NCBI GenBank assembly: GCA_030150485.1
Contig: JASLFZ010000038.1
Span: 1-11,463 of the forward strand
DNA: 11,463 bases
Direction of reading: 5' to 3'
Origin: Candidatus Saccharimonadales bacterium
GTDB taxonomy: Bacteria > Patescibacteriota > Saccharimonadia > UBA4664 > SCTI01
Of the stretch, positions 6,079 to 11,463 are shown piece after piece. The notes beneath the pieces were generated by a model that saw only the letters and a list, made by a program, of their open reading frames with translations, was not told where the DNA came from and ran no database searches. Position 1 is the first letter of the stretch. Each line of letters begins with the position of its first letter. A program made the translations under genes and the position numbers.

Positions 6079-7545
6079 CTAGCGAGGCATCACCTGATAT
6101 TCCTGCACCGCTACGTATCCGGTCTGAACCTCGGGTCCGATGGGACGCCAGTTCCGGGGGATTATCTTTGGGTCATAGTAGGGCTGATAACCGGTTTTGC
6201 CGATCATCCAGAGCTTGCCGGATTGGGGGTGGATGTCGGCCAAGTTCCGCACCACGATCTGGCTGGCCCGATCATAAATCAAGCTGCTCTCGGTGTAGCC
6301 ATCCACCCCTTGCTGGCTCCAAAGATGATCCTGCACTCCCGTGTGATTGTAGTAACTGAAGTCAAAAAAGGTGTATATCTCCCCAGAAATGAGCTCATCG
6401 CCGGGTTGGTAGTGAGTGTTAACGTAGGCGCCAATGTTTCGCATTTTGTGATTTACGGCGATATGAATGTCCACAATGCCGCCCAAAAACAGCACCAAAC
6501 ACACCCAAGTCGCAATGTCGCGCGTCTTAGGTTTTAATTCAGCAATAATAACTGCCAGCACGCAGTAAAAACCAATGGCAGCAAAGGTGAAGTAGCGGTC
6601 CACAAAAATTGGCCGGCTACCAAAAGATATCAGCCAGACAACCACCGGCCCCAGCAACGCGTAGCTGCTTAGTAGCAAGAGCGCCGTTCGGCGGCGCGGC
6701 TGACGGCGGTAAACCCGCACAATGGCCGCCACAAAACCCAGCCCGAAAATAATCTCCCCCACCGCTGTCACGCCATAGCTAATGTAGAACACCATGAACT
6801 CAAGCAGGGTCTCTGGTAGCGTTGCGGCGGTCGATCGAGGTATCCAAAAGGAGCCTTGCACCCGGGTGTACTGGGCGTACGCAGTGGGCAACCAGGGCAA
6901 AAACGCCGCTAGCATGATGCCGTTAGCTAAGTACCACCAGGGATCCCAGAGCCCGCGCCGGTGACGTCGGCTGGTTTGGGTGGCGACGTACATCCAGTGA
7001 ACCACCACCATAAAAATAGCGTAGTAGTGCGTGTAAAAGGCCGCCGCCATGACCAGTCCATAGAGTGCCCACAAAAACCAGCGATTGCGCTCGAGTGCCA
7101 CCAGTAAAAGGTAGGTGGCGAGCAGTAGCAAGAACGCCACCATGGCATACATCCGCGCTTCTTGGCTGTAACGGATCATAAACGGCCCAGCGGCCACAAA
7201 CAACGCCGCCAGACGAGCGGCCGACTCCGTCCACAGCCGCCGCACCAGCGCGTAGCTAAGCGGTACTGCCGCTAACAGAAATAGAGCGCTGAGCGACCTG
7301 GCCGCGGTTTCACTCGCGCCAAACACGCCAATCCAGTAGTGCAACAGCAGGTAATACAGCGGCGGATGGACGTCGCGCGCCGTTCGGGCGATAATCTGCG
7401 CTACTGGCATGCGCACGAGCATCATGGTAAAGCCCTCGTCGTGCCAAATGCTGGATTCGGCGATATCAACCAGGCGCAGCACGAGCCCAAGCAGTATTAC
7501 CGCCACTAAGTAGACGCGGGTTGGGAGCGTCATAAATCGCCTCAT
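6079..7545 (-). CDS. Polytopic GT-C (GT39-like) glycosyltransferase
   Basis: A 488-residue integral membrane enzyme of the GT39/ArnT-like GT-C superfamily, which uses polyprenyl-phosphate-linked sugars and transfers the sugar on the outer side of the membrane. Transmembrane segment 1 is at about 11-28, followed by WHDEG at 34-38, where the Asp-Glu pair is the expected catalytic/metal site of the first outer loop. DVHPPLYY (58-65) and RYSQEARMY (125-133) are further conserved loop motifs. About ten more hydrophobic segments extend to about residue 370, and a soluble tail of some 110 residues ends the protein. It overlaps the GT2 gene by 4 bp (ATGA). A second ATG at codon 5 has a GAGG six bases upstream, which the first lacks, so real translation may start at 7533. 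The sugar and acceptor cannot be told. It forms a unit with the two genes before it. Confidence 0.9.
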   Translation of the reverse strand: MRRFMTLPTRVYLVAVILLGLVLRLVDIAESSIWHDEGFTMMLVRMPVAQIIARTARDVHPPLYYLLLHYWIGVFGASETAARSLSALFLLAAVPLSYALVRRLWTESAARLAALFVAAGPFMIRYSQEARMYAMVAFLLLLATYLLLVALERNRWFLWALYGLVMAAAFYTHYYAIFMVVVHWMYVATQTSRRHRRGLWDPWWYLANGIMLAAFLPWLPTAYAQYTRVQGSFWIPRSTAATLPETLLEFMVFYISYGVTAVGEIIFGLGFVAAIVRVYRRQPRRRTALLLLSSYALLGPVVVWLISFGSRPIFVDRYFTFAAIGFYCVLAVIIAELKPKTRDIATWVCLVLFLGGIVDIHIAVNHKMRNIGAYVNTHYQPGDELISGEIYTFFDFSYYNHTGVQDHLWSQQGVDGYTESSLIYDRASQIVVRNLADIHPQSGKLWMIGKTGYQPYYDPKIIPRNWRPIGPEVQTGYVAVQEYQVMPR

Positions 7546-8303
7546 GATTGGCGCGGTCGGTAGCTAAACGATTTACGGCGGTAGCCGCCGGTCCAACGCC
7601 GCCAAATAATTGCAATCAGTTCGCCCAAAGTAATAAAGGCCGCTCGCATCACCGCACCCTCAAAGGTGCCATCCGGCTTATCGTGCCAATCCGGCACGGA
7701 AATTTGAGCGATGGTGTAGCCGCGCAGACGCGCGATAGCCAGAATTTCCATATCGAACCCCCACCCGAGCACCCTTTGGCGAGTAAACAGCTCCTCCACC
7801 GCCTCCGCCGAAAAGGCCTTAAAACCGCATTGACTATCGTTAATACCCGGTAACAACAAACGCTGCAGTGTCCAGTTGCCAAAGCTGGAAATAAACCAGC
7901 GCAGCCCGACCGCATGACTGTTTTTTAGGCTTCGCACCGCGATGATTACTTCGGGCTCTTTTTGCATTTCGGCATACACCGCTTCAATGTGATGTAGCGG
8001 AGTTGCCAGGTCGGCATCCATAAATAATCGGTAGCGGCCGCGCGCCTCCATCATGCCAATGCGCACGTCCCGTCCCTTGCCAACCCGTGGGCCAGCCTCC
8101 ACCACCCGAAAGTGCTTGAACAGCGGCGCCTTGGCCTGAGCAAGACGAGCCGTGCCATCGGGACTATCGGCCACCACGACCACCACCTCGGCATCGGTGT
8201 GATGGTGCTCCACTAAGTAGGCCGCCAGCTGGTCGAGCGAGGGCTCAATTCGAGCGGCCTCCTGGTAGGCCGGAATAATAATGCTAAGCTGAGGTAACTT
8301 CAT
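7542..8303 (-). CDS. GT2 family glycosyltransferase, polyprenyl-phosphate sugar synthase type
   Basis: A 253-residue GT-A enzyme of family GT2, closest in pattern to the dolichyl-phosphate glucosyl/mannosyltransferase (ALG5/DPM1/GtrB) group, which moves a sugar from a nucleotide donor to a polyprenyl phosphate on the cytoplasmic face. The opening LSIIIPAYQEAARI at 6-19 is the nucleotide-binding start. VGKGRDVRIGM lies at about 74-84, DAD at 96-98 is the DxD metal site, and DSQCGFKAF near 155-163 plus WGFDMEIL near 180 are family marks. The usual DDGS is replaced by VADSPDGT at 44-51. No transmembrane tail is present, only a basic C-terminus (WRRWTGGYRRKSF). It overlaps both neighbours by 4 bp, so its expression is coupled to the two GT-C enzymes, which probably use its lipid-linked product. 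The sugar is unknown. Confidence 0.9.
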   Translation of the reverse strand: MKLPQLSIIIPAYQEAARIEPSLDQLAAYLVEHHHTDAEVVVVVADSPDGTARLAQAKAPLFKHFRVVEAGPRVGKGRDVRIGMMEARGRYRLFMDADLATPLHHIEAVYAEMQKEPEVIIAVRSLKNSHAVGLRWFISSFGNWTLQRLLLPGINDSQCGFKAFSAEAVEELFTRQRVLGWGFDMEILAIARLRGYTIAQISVPDWHDKPDGTFEGAVMRAAFITLGELIAIIWRRWTGGYRRKSFSYRPRQS

Positions 8304-9859
8304 GTTGCAGGCACAGTATATACGACAAATAGCTCTTTGCCACTGAATGGCGAGTAGTGGGGGCTCACCTGGCCACTTGGGAAAGCCTTTTTCAGTAGTG
8401 GGAGCACGGTTTGTTTATCGCCTTCAAGCACGCTGAACTGCTTCGCCCCTGGGCTCGGTATCGCTACCTGGGATACCGCTTTGGGATCCACCGGGATGTA
8501 GCTAGCGTGATGGTAGGTCAGGTAAGCCACCGGCATTAAGCTGTAGGAGCCCGCCACCGCGTAGCGCTTGCCTTCAAAGGGGTTGGTGTTGAAATAGGTT
8601 GCCAAAACGCTCGTGTCCTCGCTGTAGGCGAGGTAGGTCTGTGGCGCGCTGGCCCAGGCCACAAAGTACTCTACGTAGCCCTGGTACGCTGAAAGTATGA
8701 GCAGAAGGGTTACCGCCGCGCCGCCAATCAACCGAGCGCCGGTGTTACGTGGGAACACGCCATGCCAGGCATCAAGCATGTAATCGACTCCGATAGCGGC
8801 CAGAACCATAACGGCAGGCAGTGCGCCAATTGCACGCATGGCGTGCGGAATACCCTCGGCGGTGAGAACTTCGGGTAGCAACATTACGCCGAACACTCCC
8901 AGCAGCGCCGCATACCGTAGCTTACGCAAACGCACACAACAAACAAACAGCCCGAGCACGAACATAATACCCACAAACACGTTGAGCTCTGGTTGACCTC
9001 CCAGGTTTTGACGATAGTTGTTATCACCATGGAAGTTAAACATTAGCGCCGTCTTAACCACGGTCCTGCCCAGCGTCGTGAGTGGGTGGCCATGATTCAA
9101 GGAAGGATTGGTAAAGCTAACCCCACCGGCCCGACTGAACAGCTCACCAGGATGATGGACACCGTAGACCAGTAAGGGACCAAGCGTAATAATAGTGGCG
9201 GCCAAGCTGACCACGAGCCCATGTTTAATGCGCCCTAGCCAGGCCGGGCGTCGTGCCACCGCGTATCCGGCTATGAGCAGTAGCGCTAGTGGGAACAGCC
9301 GAAAAGCGGTGTAGGTATAAAAGCCGGCACCAAGGCTAACTCCGGCCGCTATATACCACCCCACCTTATTTGTCTGGCAGGCTTTGGTGCAAAGCCAGAG
9401 CGTCAGTGGAACCATCAGAGCCACCATGCCGGCTCGGAAGCCGTCGCGCGAGATAATCACGGCCCAGGGTGTGGCGGCCATAATCGCAGCCGCCACCAGT
9501 CCAGCTCGCCGTCCGAACCAACTGCTACCCCAGAGATACACTACCCCTACCGCTAGCGTACCCAGCAGCGCCGGTGCCAGCCGCAGCGCGTAGGTGGTAT
9601 TCCCAAACAACCACACAAACAGCGCCTGAATAATAAAGAAGAGACCCTCCCGACCACCATTGCGGGCGTAAAATGGCTGAAAATCGTGATGATGAATAAT
9701 ATTCAGGATATCCAACCCGTTGGCGGCCTCATCGGGATGCAGGCCAGGCGGCAAACTATCTAGCTGGTGTAGCCGCATAAAGGCGGCTAATAGTAGCACA
9801 AGCCCCAGGCCAACTTGGTAACGGTAGGTCTTGAGTGCAGCCATCCACCGGTCTTGCAT
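8300..9859 (-). CDS. Polytopic GT-C (GT39/PMT-2-like) glycosyltransferase
   Basis: A 519-residue membrane glycosyltransferase of the same broad GT-C class as the gene at 6079-7545, but distinct in sequence. A first transmembrane helix at about 15-29 is followed by HPDEA at 41-45, the acidic active-site pair in the first outer loop, and NGGREGLFF at 67-75, resembling the second loop motif. Another dozen or so hydrophobic segments follow. A globular C-terminal part of about 110 residues (from about 405) lies outside the membrane core. It starts at the ATG that shares one base with the gtrA stop (TGATG), and its own stop overlaps the GT2 start by 4 bp. Having two GT-C enzymes around one lipid-sugar synthase suggests two acceptors or two sequential additions. 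Class is clear; substrate is unknown. Confidence 0.88.
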   Translation of the reverse strand: MQDRWMAALKTYRYQVGLGLVLLLAAFMRLHQLDSLPPGLHPDEAANGLDILNIIHHHDFQPFYARNGGREGLFFIIQALFVWLFGNTTYALRLAPALLGTLAVGVVYLWGSSWFGRRAGLVAAAIMAATPWAVIISRDGFRAGMVALMVPLTLWLCTKACQTNKVGWYIAAGVSLGAGFYTYTAFRLFPLALLLIAGYAVARRPAWLGRIKHGLVVSLAATIITLGPLLVYGVHHPGELFSRAGGVSFTNPSLNHGHPLTTLGRTVVKTALMFNFHGDNNYRQNLGGQPELNVFVGIMFVLGLFVCCVRLRKLRYAALLGVFGVMLLPEVLTAEGIPHAMRAIGALPAVMVLAAIGVDYMLDAWHGVFPRNTGARLIGGAAVTLLLILSAYQGYVEYFVAWASAPQTYLAYSEDTSVLATYFNTNPFEGKRYAVAGSYSLMPVAYLTYHHASYIPVDPKAVSQVAIPSPGAKQFSVLEGDKQTVLPLLKKAFPSGQVSPHYSPFSGKELFVVYTVPAT

Positions 9860-10314
9860 CAGCGGAACACCACGTACTTATACAGCACAAAGTTCCAGGT
9901 TAAGCTCACCACGGTTCCGCAGGCTTTCCCGCCGTTACGTAGCAGCACATCGTCAAGGTTACGGCGCTGGTTCCCGGTCGCCTTAAGCGCCGAGCTCACC
10001 AGCCGTGCCGGCCAGTTCCATTTGCTCGTGATTAAGTAGAGAACGCCGGTTTGCAGCAAATACACGCCAATCGCCGTTACCACAAAAAAGAGCACTGCCT
10101 GCTCAAACGGATTGCCACGATCGCCCCGAAACACGTCCTGGCGATTAACCACAAAGCTAAATACCATCGCGATGGTGGTTGAACACAGATTGGCCTTAAC
10201 CTTCGAAAACTTTGCCCGGCTCGAAAGTGCGTTGAAAATACTAAAATCAATCAGGGTGTTGAGCACCCCGACCAGCCCAAATTTGCCCACCTGGGCCAAC
10301 GAACCAACTGCCAT
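9859..10314 (-). CDS. GtrA-like membrane protein (putative lipid-linked sugar flippase)
   Basis: A 151-residue GtrA-family protein. Members have four membrane helices and are thought to help flip polyprenyl-phosphate sugars. Helices fall at about 12-30, 41-57, 72-96 and 131-149. The family marks are FGLVGVLNTLIDF at 12-24, FSFVVNRQDVF at 52-62 and the closing SLTWNFVLYKYVVFR. Most members are about 120-135 residues. Here the loop between helices 3 and 4 (about 97-130) is long and rich in charged and polar residues (KATGNQRRNLDDVLLRNGGK). No good ribosome binding site precedes the ATG, and no in-frame earlier start exists before a stop in the dnaB-gtrA gap. It begins the glycosylation cluster, and its stop overlaps the following GT-C start by one base, in keeping with a role in supplying that enzyme's substrate. 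Confidence 0.9.
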   Translation of the reverse strand: MAVGSLAQVGKFGLVGVLNTLIDFSIFNALSSRAKFSKVKANLCSTTIAMVFSFVVNRQDVFRGDRGNPFEQAVLFFVVTAIGVYLLQTGVLYLITSKWNWPARLVSSALKATGNQRRNLDDVLLRNGGKACGTVVSLTWNFVLYKYVVFR

Positions 10315-10340
10315 TATGAGCGCATTTCCATCATCAATTA

Positions 10341-10358
10341 CTGTAAGCGTAACCGTAA
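10341..10358. repeat. Three tandem hexamers (NNGTAA) in the dnaB-gtrA gap
   Basis: The plus strand reads CTGTAA GCGTAA CCGTAA, three back-to-back hexamers sharing GTAA (minus strand TTACGG TTACGC TTACAG). The outer CTGTAA also pairs as an inverted repeat with TTACAG at 10360-10365. The block lies in the 68-bp spacer before gtrA, where a weak promoter (TTTACA, 17 bp, TACGCT) could be drawn on the minus strand. It may be a regulator site; no binding protein can be named. Confidence 0.4.
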
Positions 10359-10362
10359 TTTA

Positions 10363-10378
10363 CAGCTTTGTAAAGCTG
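10363..10378 (-). terminator. Hairpin just after dnaB, weak terminator candidate
   Basis: CAGCTTT and AAAGCTG form a perfect inverted repeat with only two bases between, so in RNA about 6 bp of stem with a four-base loop. It starts 4 bp after the dnaB stop. The following bases on the minus strand are TAAATTACGG, not a proper U-tract, so it is at best a leaky terminator or a 3'-end stabiliser, and partial read-through from dnaB into gtrA is likely. Confidence 0.35.
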
Positions 10379-10382
10379 GGAA

Positions 10383-11463
10383 CTAGAAAACCTGGCTGGC
10401 ATGTACGCGGTCAATATCACGAAACTGCATCTGCTCCGGATGGAAGAACAGGTCGAGGCTGCCGGTGGGACCGTTGCGGTGCTTCGATATCAAAATCTGG
10501 GCGATGCCAGGCTGCTCCGATTCGTCCCGCTTGTAGTACTCTTCGCGGTAAATAAACATCACCACATCGGCGTCCTGCTCGATTGAGCCCGACTCGCGCA
10601 GGTCGGAAAGCATCGGCACCGGCGGCGTGCGCGATTCCACGCTACGCGAAAGCTGGCTGAGCGCCAAGACTGGGCAGTTGAGCTCGCGCGCCAAGCCCTT
10701 AAGCCCACGCGAAATTTCAGAAACTTCTTGAGTACGGTTATCGCCGCCCGAGCTTTTGCGGCCGCTAATAAGCTGCAAGTAGTCAATCACAATCAGGCCA
10801 AGGTCGTGCTCGGTCTGTAGCCGTCGCGCTTTCGTACGCATCTCCATGACGTTGGTGGTCGCCGAGTCATCAATGTAGATAGGCGCCTCGCTGAGCACCG
10901 CCATGGCGTCATTGATTTTCGGAAAGTCGCTGTCTTCCAGGCGGCCGTTGCGTAGCTTCCACGCGTCGATGCCCGACTCTGAGGCCAACAGGCGGTCAAT
11001 CAACTGCTCCTTGCCCATTTCCAGCGAGAAAATGCCCACCGGGATGCCCTCTTTGGTGGCAACATGGTGCGCGATATTCAGCGCCAAGGTAGTTTTACCC
11101 ATACTCGGCCGCGCCGCCAGAATAATGAGGTCTGATTTTTGCAGCCCCGCCAAAACACCATCAAGCGCCTTGAAGCCGGTCGGGACGCCGCGCAAACTGT
11201 TTTTATCTTTGTGTAGCTCATCAAGCCGGTCAAATGAATCGGCCAGCACCGAACTGATCGGGATGAAGTTTTGCTTGAGGTGTTTTTGCGAAACGCCAAA
11301 CAGCGTCTGCTCCGCTTGATCGAGCAGCCCATCGAGCGGCGTGTTTTCATCGTACCCCAGACCGCTAATAGTACTGGCGGCGCCGATCAGCCGCCGCAGC
11401 GTGGCCTTGTGCGCCACAATGCCAGCATAGTGCGCCACGTGCGCCGCCGTCGGGACCTGCTCC
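10383..11463 (-). CDS. dnaB: Replicative DNA helicase DnaB, 5' end outside the window
   Basis: The replicative hexameric helicase that unwinds DNA ahead of the fork. The visible 359 codons run from the end of the N-terminal domain (VPTAAHVAHYAGIVAHKATL, a standard DnaB stretch) through the whole RecA-like C-terminal domain. The frame is open to the right edge, so the true start lies beyond it; a GTG at 11438 is inside the conserved region and is not the start. Walker A is ARPSMGKTT (about 11114-11088), the catalytic Glu is in FSLEMGKEQ, and Walker B is IVIDYLQLI. SRGLKGLARELNCPVLALSQ and LRESGSIEQDADVVMFIYRE follow, and the arginine-finger region KHRNGPTG is near the end. No intein is present in the visible part. 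It is the first gene of the minus-strand run seen here, 68 bp before gtrA. Confidence 0.98.
   Translation of the reverse strand, partial: EQVPTAAHVAHYAGIVAHKATLRRLIGAASTISGLGYDENTPLDGLLDQAEQTLFGVSQKHLKQNFIPISSVLADSFDRLDELHKDKNSLRGVPTGFKALDGVLAGLQKSDLIILAARPSMGKTTLALNIAHHVATKEGIPVGIFSLEMGKEQLIDRLLASESGIDAWKLRNGRLEDSDFPKINDAMAVLSEAPIYIDDSATTNVMEMRTKARRLQTEHDLGLIVIDYLQLISGRKSSGGDNRTQEVSEISRGLKGLARELNCPVLALSQLSRSVESRTPPVPMLSDLRESGSIEQDADVVMFIYREEYYKRDESEQPGIAQILISKHRNGPTGSLDLFFHPEQMQFRDIDRVHASQVF

Noticed and set aside
5740..6537. Plus-strand open frame of 265 codons
   Set aside because: It is antisense to ybaB and the GT-C tail and covers the ybaB ribosome binding site. Hydrophobic stretches arise from the complementary codons, and no family is evident.
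11436..11438. GTG as the start of dnaB
   Set aside because: The upstream frame continues VPTAAH, a conserved part of DnaB, to the window edge, so the gene starts outside the window.
1..11463. CRISPR array, insertion sequence or toxin-antitoxin pair
   Set aside because: I found no regularly spaced repeats, no transposase motif and no paired small genes in the gaps; gaps outside 1237-1662 are under 70 bp.

Overview
The window reads as ordinary bacterial chromosome, about 55-60% GC over most of its length, with very tight gene packing and the standard genetic code. TGA is a true stop in recR, the GT2 gene, the upstream GT-C gene and gtrA, which argues against code-4 and code-25 lineages. Compact housekeeping genes, a DHH protein with a degenerate first motif, and a short surface-glycan cluster suggest a Patescibacteria/CPR member, possibly Saccharibacteria. 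That placement is an inference from gene content and is only moderately secure.

Layout, left to right. Positions 1-1236 hold a restriction-modification pair: the 3' end of a DNA methyltransferase on the plus strand and a convergent MamI-like restriction endonuclease on the minus strand. Their 3' ends overlap by 63 bp. Sampled lines of this part are about 35-45% GC, clearly lower than the rest, so it looks acquired. Positions 1237-1662 are intergenic except for a tRNA-Gln(TTG) on the minus strand with its own promoter and intrinsic terminator. Positions 1663-2754 carry a plus-strand AI-2E/PerM-type membrane protein that converges on cysS with an 8-bp overlap.

Everything from 2747 to the right edge is on the minus strand. 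In transcription order (right to left) it is dnaB (5' end outside the window), gtrA, a GT-C glycosyltransferase, a GT2 glycosyltransferase, a second GT-C glycosyltransferase, ybaB, recR, a DHH phosphoesterase and cysS. gtrA through the second GT-C gene are joined by 1-4 bp stop/start overlaps. The recR/DHH junction overlaps by 4 bp and the DHH/cysS junction by 53 bp, so translational coupling is likely.

Functionally there are three themes: defence (R-M pair), genome maintenance and translation (dnaB, ybaB, recR, DHH protein, cysS, tRNA-Gln), and a four-gene surface-glycosylation module. In that module a GT2 enzyme probably charges a polyprenyl phosphate with sugar, GtrA probably helps move it across the membrane, and two polytopic GT-C enzymes probably pass the sugar to outside acceptors. 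I see no CRISPR array, insertion sequence, rRNA or phage gene. I do not see a wholly new system. The most unusual items are the tail-to-tail overlapping R-M pair beside a tRNA, the DHH protein lacking the usual motif I histidine, and the repeat-containing spacer between dnaB and gtrA.
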